NCBI GenBank assembly: GCA_038327685.1
Contig: JBBQLH010000070.1
Span: 1-22,369 of the forward strand
Reading direction: 5' to 3'
Length of the DNA: 22,369 bases
Source: DASQFQ01 sp038327685
GTDB taxonomy: Bacteria > Actinomycetota > Thermoleophilia > Solirubrobacterales > Solirubrobacteraceae
A program made the position numbers and the translations under genes. Positions within the stretch are counted from its first letter, which is position 1, and every line of letters starts with the position of its first letter. Positions 8,447-15,914 of the stretch are shown here, piece by piece. A model generated the notes under the pieces. That model saw only the letters and a list, made by a program, of their open reading frames with translations, made no database searches and was not told the origin of the DNA.

Positions 8447-10162
8447 CTATGCGGCGCCGCGGACGGACCCCGCCACCGCCTCCCACACCCGCCGGTGCAG
8501 CCGGACGTTCTCGGCGCGTTCGGACCGTACCTCGAGGATCGTGGCGGTCTCGGCCGCGAGCGCGCGGTCGAGCGCGGCGCGGAACCCCTCGGGGTCATCG
8601 GCGCGTTCGAAGCCGAGGCCGTAGAGCGCGGCGGCGTGGGCGAAGTCGAGCCCGTGCGGGGTCGCGACGTGGCGCTCGAAGTCGGCGCCCTCGCGCTCCA
8701 CCGGGAGGAAGTGGAAGATGCCGCCGCCGTCGTTGTTGAGCAGGACGATCACGAGCGGCAGGCCGAGCCGGCGCGCGGCCAGCAGGCCGCCGACGTCGTG
8801 GGCCAGTGCCACGTCGCCGATCAGCAGCACGGTCGGGCCTTGCCCGGCGGCCGTTACCCCGAAGGCGGTCGAGACGGTGCCGTCGATGCCGTTGGCGCCG
8901 CGGTTGGAGAGCACCCGCGGAGGCGTGTCGCGGGCGGGGAAGAAGGTCTCGACGTCGCGCACCGGCATCGAGGAGGCGACCACGAGCGTCGCGCCCGCGG
9001 GGAGCCGCACGCCGATCTCGGCGGCCACGCGCGGCTCGGAGAGCCCGTCGAGCGTCTGCGCGATCGCCGCCGCCGCCGCGCGGTCCGCGCGGCGCCAGTC
9101 CTCGAGCCAGCCGCGGTCCTTGCGCGGCGTCTTCGGCGCCAGCACGCGCGGGTCGGCGGTGACGATCGTGCCGACACGCCCCGCCGGGTCCTGCCACGCG
9201 GCCTCGGCGTCGAACGCGATCTGGAGCGCGTCGAGGCCGTGCAGCCACTGGCGCAGGGGCTTGGACGTGGGGAGGTCGCCGAAGCGCAGCACGAGGTCGG
9301 GGGCGTGGGCGGCGGCGAAGCCGGGGTCGCGCAGCAGCGTGTCGTAGTGCGCGACGGCGGCCGGCCCGCGGCGCGCGCCCGACAGCGGCTCGGCGAGCAG
9401 CGGCAGCGCGAGTGCGTCGGCGAGCCCGGCGAGCGCCTCGCCCAGGCCGGGGTCGCGCTCGCTGCGCCCCGCCACCATCACGGCGCGCGGATACGTGTCG
9501 AGCTGGGCGCGCAGGCCGTCGACCAGCGCCTCGCCCGCGGCGGCGGGCGACCGGGGCCGCGTCACCCACGGCCGGCCGCCCGCGCGGCCGCCGCCGCCGG
9601 GCTCCTCGGCCGGCAGCGGAGCGTCGAGCACGAGCGGCTCGCGCAGGGCGAAGTTCAGGTGCACCGGGCCGGGGCGGCCCTCGAGCGCGGTCCAGTAGGC
9701 GCGGCAGGCGAGCTGGCGCAGCCAGCGCATCCGCTCCGGCGTGGCCGGCTGGTCGTCGACCTCGAAGAACCACTTGGCGGCGCCGCCGTAGAGCTTGACC
9801 TGGTCGATCGTCTGCCCGGCCCCGATCTCGCGCAGCTCGGGCGGGCGGTCGGCGGTGAGCACGAGCAGCGGGACCCGCGCCTCGTGAGCCTCGTGGACGG
9901 CCGGGGCGTAGTTGGCCGCGGCGGTGCCCGAGGTGCAGGCGAGAGCAACGGGGCGGCCGGTCGCCTTCGCGAGCCCGAGCGCGAAGAAGCCGCCGCAGCG
10001 CTCGTCGATGTGCGAGGTCGAGCGGAGGCGCGGCTCGCGGGCGAGGGAGAGGACGAGCGGCGTCGAGCGCGAGCCCGGCGACGTGCACGCGTGCTCGAGC
10101 CCGCAGCGCGCGAGCTCGTCGGCGAAGGCGCGCAGGCCGAGGTAGGCGTCCGTGGCTGGCAT
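8447..10162 (-). CDS. menD: 2-succinyl-5-enolpyruvyl-6-hydroxy-3-cyclohexene-1-carboxylate synthase
   Basis: MenD is the ThDP- and Mg-dependent enzyme that adds the succinic semialdehyde unit from 2-oxoglutarate to isochorismate, the first committed menaquinone step. The 571-aa product has normal length. The N-terminal PYR domain shows the MenD signature CTSPGSRSTPL, the catalytic ThDP-activating glutamate in HIDERCGGFFALGLAKATG and ACTSGTAAANYAPAV; GQTIDQVKLYG follows. The C-terminal PP domain has LIGDVALAHDVGGLL leading to LLNNDGGGIFHFLP, the metal/ThDP motif specific to MenD. It heads a minus-strand operon with the 95-aa gene, egtB and egtD. Its ATG is only 13 bp from the divergent menH start. 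Identity is firm. Confidence 0.97.
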   Translation of the reverse strand: MPATDAYLGLRAFADELARCGLEHACTSPGSRSTPLVLSLAREPRLRSTSHIDERCGGFFALGLAKATGRPVALACTSGTAAANYAPAVHEAHEARVPLLVLTADRPPELREIGAGQTIDQVKLYGGAAKWFFEVDDQPATPERMRWLRQLACRAYWTALEGRPGPVHLNFALREPLVLDAPLPAEEPGGGGRAGGRPWVTRPRSPAAAGEALVDGLRAQLDTYPRAVMVAGRSERDPGLGEALAGLADALALPLLAEPLSGARRGPAAVAHYDTLLRDPGFAAAHAPDLVLRFGDLPTSKPLRQWLHGLDALQIAFDAEAAWQDPAGRVGTIVTADPRVLAPKTPRKDRGWLEDWRRADRAAAAAIAQTLDGLSEPRVAAEIGVRLPAGATLVVASSMPVRDVETFFPARDTPPRVLSNRGANGIDGTVSTAFGVTAAGQGPTVLLIGDVALAHDVGGLLAARRLGLPLVIVLLNNDGGGIFHFLPVEREGADFERHVATPHGLDFAHAAALYGLGFERADDPEGFRAALDRALAAETATILEVRSERAENVRLHRRVWEAVAGSVRGAA

Positions 10163-10175
10163 CGTCTAAGGGGTC

Positions 10176-10892
10176 ATGCCCGCCGACCTCCTCCTGCTCC
10201 ACGGCTTCACGCAGACCGGCGCGAGCTGGGCGGGAGTGAGGCAGGCGCTGGGAGGACGGTACACCTGCCCCACCCGCCCGCTCGCGCCCGACCTGGGAGC
10301 GGGGCCGTGGGAGGCTGAGCTCGACCGCCTCGAGGCGCTCGCCCCGCCCGAGCACGTGCTGGCGGGCTACTCGATGGGCGGCCGGCTCGCGCTCGCGCTC
10401 GCGCTGCGGCGCCCCGGGCGCGTGCGCCGGCTCGTGCTCGTCTCGGCCAGCCCGGGGCTCGCCGACCCGGAAAAGCGAGCCGCGCGGCGCGCCGCCGACG
10501 CCGCCCTCGCCGAACGGATCGAGGCGATCGGGACCGAGGCGTTCGCGCGCGAGTGGGCGGCGCAGCCGCTGTTCGCGGGTCAGCCGGAGGCGGTCGCCAG
10601 GGTCGCCCACGAGGACCGGATGCGACGCTCGGCCGCCGAGCACGCCGCGCAGCTGCGCGGGCTCGGCACCGGCGTGATGCCGCCGCTGTGGGATCGCCTC
10701 GCCGAGCTCAGCATGCCGGTGTCGCTGGTCGTCGGCGAGCGCGATGCGAAGTTCCGGGGGATCGCCGAGCGGATGCGCGGGCGGCTGCCGGATGCGGCGG
10801 TCGTGGTGGTGCCCGGCGCGGGCCACGCGGTCGCGCTCGAGGCTCCCGCCGCCGTGGCGGCGGCGATCGGCACGCACCCCGAGGTGCCCTGA
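10176..10892 (+). CDS. menH: 2-succinyl-6-hydroxy-2,4-cyclohexadiene-1-carboxylate synthase
   Basis: MenH removes pyruvate from the MenD product to give SHCHC. The 238-aa alpha/beta-hydrolase has the family's LLLHGFTQTGASW oxyanion segment, the nucleophile elbow GYSMGGR with S66, acid D190 in GERDAKF and base H217 in GAGHAVALE. Length and the GYS(M/L)GGR motif fit MenH better than a general esterase, and it is divergently paired with menD. The ATG has only a close AGGGG (10168-10172, 3 nt away), so translation may start without a regular leader. A different hydrolase, at 2047, lacks this elbow motif and is the weaker candidate for the MenH role. Confidence 0.88.
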   Translation: MPADLLLLHGFTQTGASWAGVRQALGGRYTCPTRPLAPDLGAGPWEAELDRLEALAPPEHVLAGYSMGGRLALALALRRPGRVRRLVLVSASPGLADPEKRAARRAADAALAERIEAIGTEAFAREWAAQPLFAGQPEAVARVAHEDRMRRSAAEHAAQLRGLGTGVMPPLWDRLAELSMPVSLVVGERDAKFRGIAERMRGRLPDAAVVVVPGAGHAVALEAPAAVAAAIGTHPEVP

Positions 10893-10919
10893 ACGGCTGA
10901 CAGCCGCGGAGGTGCGGAG

Positions 10920-10925
10920 TAGCGT
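10920..10925 (+). promoter_or_regulatory. Possible -10 element before the 74-aa ORF
   Basis: TAGCGT fits TANNNT and ends 10 nt before the ATG at 10936. No clear -35 is seen. Weak support only. Confidence 0.25.
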
Positions 10926-10935
10926 CCTGGCGACG

Positions 10936-11160
10936 ATGCTCCGGACCACCCGCACCGCGCGGCGTGGACGCGCCGCCCTCACGTGGGCGGCGGAGTTGCG
11001 TCTGCCGGGGCCCGAGCGCCGGGCGGCCCGCTCGGAGCGGGCGACGATGGCAACGCTGCGGCGCGAGCGCGACAACACGCAGCACACTCCGTGGGCGCGA
11101 GCGGCGGCGCTCGAGGCCGAGCGTCGGCGCTGGGGCGGCTACGGGATCTTCGGCGGGTAG
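10936..11160 (+). CDS. Possible small basic protein (74 aa), unknown
   Basis: An ATG-started frame of 74 residues, rich in arginine and alanine, ending ALEAERRRWGGYGIFGG. I do not recognise it and it has no membrane helix, cysteine motif or known DNA-binding signature. In its favour: it fills part of an otherwise gene-free 457-bp gap, lies on the menH strand 43 bp after its stop, contains the less arginine-shadow-like stretch RRERDNTQHTPWARAAALE, and has a TANNNT box shortly upstream. Against it: in DNA this GC-rich, chance frames of this size are common. It may be real, but confidence is low. Confidence 0.4.
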   Translation: MLRTTRTARRGRAALTWAAELRLPGPERRAARSERATMATLRRERDNTQHTPWARAAALEAERRRWGGYGIFGG

Positions 11161-11186
11161 CGGCAGATCCACCCGTCCCTGGCACG

Positions 11187-11318
11187 ATGCGGGGTGTGCC
11201 CTGGAGGCTCACCAGCGACGTCGAGGAGTACGCGAAGCGCACCTGGGAGACTCCGGCGCAGGCCACCGACGTCACGCAGCTCGTGCGCGAGCGGATGGAC
11301 GACCGGCGGATCGGGTAG
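11187..11318 (+). CDS. Possible tiny ORF or truncated gene remnant (43 aa)
   Basis: A 43-residue frame, beginning MRGVPWRLTSDVEEY and ending VTQLVRERMDDRRIG. It is balanced in composition and unlike the arginine/alanine-rich shadow frames around it, which suggests real or formerly real coding sequence. The WRLTSDVEEY opening resembles the start of some GNAT acetyltransferases, so it could be the N-terminal stub of a decayed gene; no continuation is visible in any plus frame beyond the stop. A GTG at 11196 is an alternative start. It converges with the GNAT gene 31 bp downstream. Confidence 0.35.
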   Translation: MRGVPWRLTSDVEEYAKRTWETPAQATDVTQLVRERMDDRRIG

Positions 11319-11349
11319 ACGTCGGACGCGTCGACCACCCAGCGCGGGC

Positions 11350-11844
11350 TCACCCCCGCTCCTCGTGGTAGCGGCGGAAGCCGCGCCGCTCGTAGCCGGG
11401 TAGGGCGGCGGCCGAGTCCAGCGAGCAGGTGTGCAGCCAGACGCGCTGGGCGCCGCGCTCCCATGCGTCGCGGGCGACGGTGGAAAGCAGCGCGCCCCCG
11501 AAGCCGCGGCCGGCGAACCCGGGCAGCAGGCCGAAGGACGCGAGCTCGACCACGTAGCCCTCGCGGACGAGCTCCGCGCAGCCGATCGGCTCGTCATCGA
11601 GCCGCGGCAGCCACGTCTCGACCTCCGGCCGCTCGACGTGCATGCGCCAGCGCTCGATGTCCCATGCGAGGCGATCCGTCCACTGCCATGGGCCGCCGAC
11701 CTCCGCATACAGGCGCCGGCTGAGCTCCGGGTCCGGGGGCTCGACCCGCCGGATCTCGAGCTCCGGCACCGGCCTCGCCGGGCGCAGCTGCGCCGGGTCG
11801 GTCATCTCGAGGTACCACGTGGTGACGCCCGGCCGCGCGGTCAC
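11350..11844 (-). CDS. GNAT-family N-acetyltransferase
   Basis: A 164-aa acetyltransferase of the GNAT fold, which moves an acetyl group from acetyl-CoA to an amine; the acceptor is unknown. The opening VTTWYLEMTDPAQLRPA is followed by an acidic linker, an alpha helix around WTDRLAWDIERWRMHV, and the acetyl-CoA-binding motif A GLLPGFAGRGFGGALL, then VWLHTCSLDSAAALPGYERRGF, the typical motif B with its YxxxGF end. Single-domain length is normal. The GTG start overlaps the menC stop as GTGA, so it is the last gene of the menB-menA-menC operon. That position hints at a role beside quinone synthesis but does not prove one; downstream riders of this kind are often unrelated. Confidence 0.88.
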   Translation of the reverse strand: MTARPGVTTWYLEMTDPAQLRPARPVPELEIRRVEPPDPELSRRLYAEVGGPWQWTDRLAWDIERWRMHVERPEVETWLPRLDDEPIGCAELVREGYVVELASFGLLPGFAGRGFGGALLSTVARDAWERGAQRVWLHTCSLDSAAALPGYERRGFRRYHEERG

Positions 11845-12857
11845 GCGACTCCCAGGCCCGGCTCGGCGGGCACCCGGATCGCGCCGCGGACCGCGCGCAG
11901 GCGCTCGCCCGGCTCGGCGAACAGGTCGAGCGTGGCGAGGCCGTGGGCCGGCAGCGGCCCGCCCGCGGACAGCCCGGCCGCGGCGTGGACCGCGGCGGCG
12001 ATGCCGATCGGGCCGTCGAAGCTCGAGGCGAGGTAGACGGCCGAGCCTGCCGCGCGCGCCGCCGCCGCGTCGCGCAGGACGCCGGAGATGCCGCCGCAGC
12101 GCCCGATCTTGAGGCACACCGCGTCCGTGGCGCCCGAGCCCGGGGCGCCGGGCTCCGCCGCGGTCTCGTCCATCGCCAGCGGCACGTCGACCTCGGCGCG
12201 CACGGCGCGCAGCGCCTCGACGCCGTGAACGGGCTCCTCGGCCAGCTCGATCCCGGTGGCGGCGAGCGCGTTCAGCGCGGCGACCGCCTCGTCGACATCC
12301 CAGACTCCGTTGGCGTCGACGCGGATCGCGACGCGCGGCCCGACCATCGCGCGCACGGCCGCGAGCCGCCCCGCGTCGTCGCCGATGCCGACCTTGACCT
12401 TGACCGTGTCGAAGTCCGCCTCTGCGGCCGCCGCGGCGGCGACCGCCGCGCCCGCGCGGTCCTCGGCGCCGATCGTGGCGTTGACGGGGATCGAGCGCGC
12501 CGCCTCGATCGAGATCAGCTGCGCCACGGGGCGCCCGGAGCGGCGGCCGGCGAGGTCCCAGAGCGCGACGTCGACGGCGGCGAGGGCCTGCGGGAGGTTG
12601 CGCTCGGCCCGGCAGGCCTCGAGCGCCTCGCTCTCCGAGCAGTTCGCGAGCACCTCGGCGTAGGCGTCGAGCGCGGCGCGGACGGCGGCGAGCGCGACGC
12701 CGTCGTAGGGCTCGAGCGGCGCGGCCTCTCCGAGCCCTTCGAGCCCGTCGTCGGCAAGGAGGCGCACGCGCAGCAGTGCCCGCTCCTCCATCACGCCCCA
12801 CGCGGACCGAACCGGCTCCCGGAACCGCAATGCGAGCGGTTCGACCTCGAGCCGCAT
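11841..12857 (-). CDS. menC: o-Succinylbenzoate synthase
   Basis: MenC dehydrates SHCHC to o-succinylbenzoate and belongs to the enolase superfamily. The 338-aa product has the N-terminal capping domain (FREPVRSAWGVMEER, GLGEAAPLEPYDG) and a barrel with the expected catalytic set: the KVK motif with K153 and K155, metal ligands D181 (RVDANG), E207 (AEEPV) and D230 (MDET), and K250 in LKIGRCGG. An N-succinylamino-acid racemase or dipeptide epimerase would look similar, but placement between menA and the rest of the pathway settles it. ATG start overlaps the menA stop (TGATG) and its stop overlaps the GNAT start (GTGA). Confidence 0.93.
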   Translation of the reverse strand: MRLEVEPLALRFREPVRSAWGVMEERALLRVRLLADDGLEGLGEAAPLEPYDGVALAAVRAALDAYAEVLANCSESEALEACRAERNLPQALAAVDVALWDLAGRRSGRPVAQLISIEAARSIPVNATIGAEDRAGAAVAAAAAAEADFDTVKVKVGIGDDAGRLAAVRAMVGPRVAIRVDANGVWDVDEAVAALNALAATGIELAEEPVHGVEALRAVRAEVDVPLAMDETAAEPGAPGSGATDAVCLKIGRCGGISGVLRDAAAARAAGSAVYLASSFDGPIGIAAAVHAAAGLSAGGPLPAHGLATLDLFAEPGERLRAVRGAIRVPAEPGLGVA

Positions 12858-13774
12858 CAGCTCGCCAGGATGCCCGCCGACAGCAGGAGGCAGAACGCGA
12901 GCTGGAGCTGCCCCGTCCCGCCAAGCGCGCCGTTGAGCGCGGGCCCGTCCGTGCGCGTCCGCACCGTCCGTACGACCGGCACCGCCAGCGGCACGGCGAG
13001 CAGCGACAGCAGGAGCCAGGGGGAGAGGGAGCCGAGCAGCCACGGCAGCTGCGCGGTCACGAACGCCCCGGCCACCATCGCGGCGTAGAGCACGCGCGTG
13101 CGCTCGCGGCCGAGCCGCACCGCGAGCGTGCGCTTGCCCGCCCGTCGGTCGGTCTCGAGGTCGCGCACGTTGTTGACGACGAGGATCGCCGAGGCCAGGA
13201 GCCCGACCGGCACGGCGAGCACGAGCGCCTCCCACTCGATCCGCTCGAGCTGCGCGTAGTAGGAGCCGGTGACCGCGACGACGCCGAAGAACAGGAACAC
13301 GAAGACCTCGCCGAGCCCCTCGTAGCCGTAGGGGCGCGGGCCGCCGGTGTAGAGCACGCCGGCAAGGATCGACGCGGCGCCGACCAGCAGCAGCTCCCAG
13401 CCCGCGGTCGCGACGAGGTAGGAGCCCGCGAGCACCGCCAGCCCGAATGCGACGTAGGTGGCCACCAGCACCTGGCGCGGCGGTACGAGGCCGCCTGCTG
13501 TCACCCGCACCGGCCCGAGCCGGTCGTCGGTGTCGGCGCCGCGGCGGGCGTCGGAGTAGTCGTTGGAGAGGTTCGTGCCGACCTGGATGAACAGCGCGCC
13601 GAGCAGCGCGGCCACGAACGTCAGCACCTTGAACGTGCCCTCGGTGGCCGCCAGCGCCGTGCCGGCGAGGACCGGCGCCACCGCCGCGGGCAGCGTCCGC
13701 GGCCGGGCGGCCATCAGCCAGATGCGCGCGGCGCTCGGCCGCTCCGCGGTCACGCCGCCCCGCGCTCCCGTCAC
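12857..13774 (-). CDS. menA: 1,4-dihydroxy-2-naphthoate polyprenyltransferase
   Basis: MenA attaches the polyprenyl tail to 1,4-dihydroxy-2-naphthoate in the cytoplasmic membrane, giving demethylmenaquinone. The 305-aa product is a UbiA-superfamily protein with about eight or nine hydrophobic helices. The two aspartate motifs that hold the Mg-diphosphate are visible: NLSNDYSDARRGADTDD (N71, D72, D75) and NNVRDLETDRRAGKRTL around residue 200. GPVRVTAGGL between them is typical of MenA rather than UbiA or COX10. The GTG start overlaps the menB stop as GTGA; a second GTG seven codons on is possible. It is translationally coupled to both neighbours. Confidence 0.95.
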   Translation of the reverse strand: MTGARGGVTAERPSAARIWLMAARPRTLPAAVAPVLAGTALAATEGTFKVLTFVAALLGALFIQVGTNLSNDYSDARRGADTDDRLGPVRVTAGGLVPPRQVLVATYVAFGLAVLAGSYLVATAGWELLLVGAASILAGVLYTGGPRPYGYEGLGEVFVFLFFGVVAVTGSYYAQLERIEWEALVLAVPVGLLASAILVVNNVRDLETDRRAGKRTLAVRLGRERTRVLYAAMVAGAFVTAQLPWLLGSLSPWLLLSLLAVPLAVPVVRTVRTRTDGPALNGALGGTGQLQLAFCLLLSAGILAS

Positions 13775-14592
13775 GGCCGGCGCGGGAACGCCGAGAAGTC
13801 CGGGGCGCGCTTCTGCTTGTAGGCGTCGCGCCCCTCCTGGGCCTCTTCGCTCGCGTAGAAGAGGAGGTTCGCGTCATGGGCGAGCTGCTGGATGCCGCTG
13901 AAGCCGTCCTCCGACGCGTGGAAGCTCGCCTTCACGAGCCGCAGCGCGAACGGCGAGAGCGCGAGCATCTCGCGACACCACTGCACCGTCTCCTCCTCCA
14001 GCCGCTCGAGCGGCACCACGGTGTTCACGAGTCCCATCTCGAGCGCCTGCTGCGCGTCGTACTGGCGGCACAGGAACCAGATCTCCTTCGCCTTCTTCGG
14101 CCCGACGAGGCTGGACATCAGGCTCGCGCCGAAGCCGCCGTCGAAGGAGCCGACGCGCGGGCCGGTCTGGCCGAAGCGCGCGTTGTCGGCGGCGATCGTG
14201 AGGTCGCAGACGAGGTGCAGCACGTGGCCGCCGCCGATCGCGTAGCCCGCCACCATCGCCACCACCGGCTTGGGCAGCCGGCGGATCTGGACGTGCAGGT
14301 CGGTGACGTGGAAGCGGCCGACGGTCGCGCCGTCCGCGACGTAGCCCGTGTCGCCGCGCACGCGCTGGTCGCCGCCCGAGCAGAACGCGTCCGGCCCCTC
14401 GCCGGTGAGCACGATCACGCCGATCTCGGTGTCCTCGCGCGCCTGATCCAGTGCAGAGGAGAGCTCGATCAGCGTCTCGGGGCGGAACGCGTTGCGCACC
14501 TCGGGGCGGTCGATCGTGATCTTCGCGATCCCCTCGGCCAGCTCGTAGCGGATGTCGGAGTACTCCCCGGCCGGGGTCCATTCGACGGGCAC
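13771..14592 (-). CDS. menB: 1,4-dihydroxy-2-naphthoyl-CoA synthase
   Basis: MenB closes the second ring of the naphthoquinone from o-succinylbenzoyl-CoA. It is a crotonase-fold protein of 273 aa, normal for the family. The oxyanion-hole segments are DAFCSGGDQR and GYAIGGGHVLHLVCDLTIAA; the MenB-specific NARFGQTGPRVGSFDGGFG and the C-terminal AYKQKRAPDFSAFPR are both present. The glycine in QTGPRVGS matches the type I (bicarbonate-dependent, E. coli-like) enzymes rather than those carrying an aspartate there, as far as I recall the classification. It starts with GTG, heads the menB-menA-menC-GNAT operon and has a TAATGT box 7 nt before the start, back to back with the menE promoter. Confidence 0.96.
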   Translation of the reverse strand: MPVEWTPAGEYSDIRYELAEGIAKITIDRPEVRNAFRPETLIELSSALDQAREDTEIGVIVLTGEGPDAFCSGGDQRVRGDTGYVADGATVGRFHVTDLHVQIRRLPKPVVAMVAGYAIGGGHVLHLVCDLTIAADNARFGQTGPRVGSFDGGFGASLMSSLVGPKKAKEIWFLCRQYDAQQALEMGLVNTVVPLERLEEETVQWCREMLALSPFALRLVKASFHASEDGFSGIQQLAHDANLLFYASEEAQEGRDAYKQKRAPDFSAFPRRP

Positions 14593-14599
14593 GGGCCTG

Positions 14600-14605
14600 A
14601 CATTA
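14600..14605 (-). promoter_or_regulatory. Candidate -10 element of menB (TAATGT)
   Basis: Read on the minus strand, TAATGT fits TANNNT and ends 7 nt before the GTG of menB, the spacing expected for a leaderless transcript. It shares two bases with the menE -10 on the other strand. Confidence 0.45.
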
Positions 14606-14609
14606 GCCT
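14604..14609 (+). promoter_or_regulatory. Candidate -10 element of menE (TAGCCT)
   Basis: TAGCCT occupies positions -12 to -7 relative to the menE ATG, so transcription should begin at or next to the start codon. A TTCGAC at 14581-14586, 17 bp upstream, could act as -35. No Shine-Dalgarno is present. Confidence 0.5.
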
Positions 14610-14615
14610 CCAGGT

Positions 14616-15914
14616 ATGGAAATCGGTCCCTGGCTCGCCCGCGCCGCCGCGCGCCGTCCCGGCGGCGTCGCGCTGGAAACGCCCGAGGAGCGGCTGACCT
14701 ACCACGAGCTGCTGCTGGCGGCGACCCGCGGGGCGGGCCAGCTCGTGCAGCGCGGCGTCCGGCCTGGCGACCGCGTGGGGATCGCGTTGCCGCCGGGGCG
14801 GCCGTTCGTCGTCGCCGCCCACGCGTGCCTGCTGCTGCGCGCGCCCGCCATGCCGGTCGACCTGCGGCTCGCCGAGCGCGAGCGCGCGGATCTCCTGCGC
14901 GGCGCCGAAGTGCTCGTCTCCCGCCCGCTGCTCGAGGACGCCGGGGCGCCGTTCAAGATCGCCGAGCCCGACGAGGACGAGCTCGCGCTGGTCGTGCACA
15001 CCTCGGGCACGACGCGCTCGCCCCGGCGGGTCGAGCTGACCTTCGGCAACCTCGCCGCCCACGTGCGCGCCGCCGGAGCGGTGCTGGGCTCCGATCCCGA
15101 CGAGCGCTGGCTGGGCGTGATGCCGCTCGCGCACGTCGGCGGGCTCATGATGCTCGTGCGCGCGGCCGCGGCGGCCGCCACCATCGTGCTCGAGCCGCCG
15201 CCCTTCGACGCCGAGCGCGTGGCGCGGGCGCTGCACGCGGACGACATCACGCTCGCCTCGCTCGTCCCCACGATGCTGGCGCGCGTGCTCGAGGCGGGCG
15301 GCCGCCCCGGCCCGCGGCTGCGGCGGGTGCTCCTGGGCGGCGGCCCCGTACCGCCCGCGCTAATGCGGCGGGCGGTCGAGGCCGGCTTCCCGATCTCCCA
15401 GACCTACGGGCTCACGGAGGCCTGCTCGACCGTCACCGTGGCCGAGCCGGGCGACCTCGAGACCGCGGGCCGCCCGCTGCCGGGGCTCGGCCTGAGCATC
15501 GCGACCGACGGCGAGATCAACGTCCACGGACCGACCGTCGTGGGGGAGTGGGACACGCTGCACACCGGGGACCTCGGGCGACTCGACGACGAGGGCCGCC
15601 TGACGGTGATCGGCCGCAAGGTCGACACGATCGTCAGCGGTGGCGAGAACGTCGCACCCGCCGAGGTCGAGGCCGTGCTCGAGGAGCATCCGCAGGTCGC
15701 CGAGGCGGGCGTCTTCGGCCGCCCGCACCCGGTCTGGGGCGAGGCGGTGACCGCGCGCGTCGTGCCGAGCGGCGAGATCGCGGCGACCGCCGACGAGCTG
15801 CGCGAGTACTGCTCCGAGCGGCTCGCGGGCTACAAGGTGCCGAAGACGTTCGAGCTCGCCAAGCGACTCCCGCGCACGACCTCTGGCAAGCTGCTGCGGC
15901 GCGAGCTGACATGA
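14616..15914 (+). CDS. menE: o-Succinylbenzoate-CoA ligase
   Basis: MenE activates o-succinylbenzoate to its CoA thioester through an acyl-adenylate. The 432-aa product belongs to the ANL superfamily and is on the short side, as is usual for MenE. Motifs in order: the phosphate loop TSGTTRSPRRV (129-139), MPLAHVGGLMMLVR, the A5 motif QTYGLTEACSTV, HTGDLGRLDDEGRLTVIGRKVDTIVSGGENVAPAEVE, and the A10 lysine K425 in TTSGKLLRREL. The phosphate loop departs from the usual TSGTTGxPKGV: Gly to Arg at 134, Lys to Arg at 137 and Gly to Arg at 138. Everything else is intact, so it is probably active. It is divergent from menB by 23 bp and overlaps the next gene by ATGA. Confidence 0.94.
   Translation: MEIGPWLARAAARRPGGVALETPEERLTYHELLLAATRGAGQLVQRGVRPGDRVGIALPPGRPFVVAAHACLLLRAPAMPVDLRLAERERADLLRGAEVLVSRPLLEDAGAPFKIAEPDEDELALVVHTSGTTRSPRRVELTFGNLAAHVRAAGAVLGSDPDERWLGVMPLAHVGGLMMLVRAAAAAATIVLEPPPFDAERVARALHADDITLASLVPTMLARVLEAGGRPGPRLRRVLLGGGPVPPALMRRAVEAGFPISQTYGLTEACSTVTVAEPGDLETAGRPLPGLGLSIATDGEINVHGPTVVGEWDTLHTGDLGRLDDEGRLTVIGRKVDTIVSGGENVAPAEVEAVLEEHPQVAEAGVFGRPHPVWGEAVTARVVPSGEIAATADELREYCSERLAGYKVPKTFELAKRLPRTTSGKLLRRELT

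Noticed and set aside
8595..11087. Very long (830-codon) open frame on the minus strand overlapping menD and menH
   Set aside because: It is an arginine/alanine/proline-rich shadow caused by high GC. The true menD frame in the same DNA has all MenD motifs, and menH covers the remainder on the other strand.
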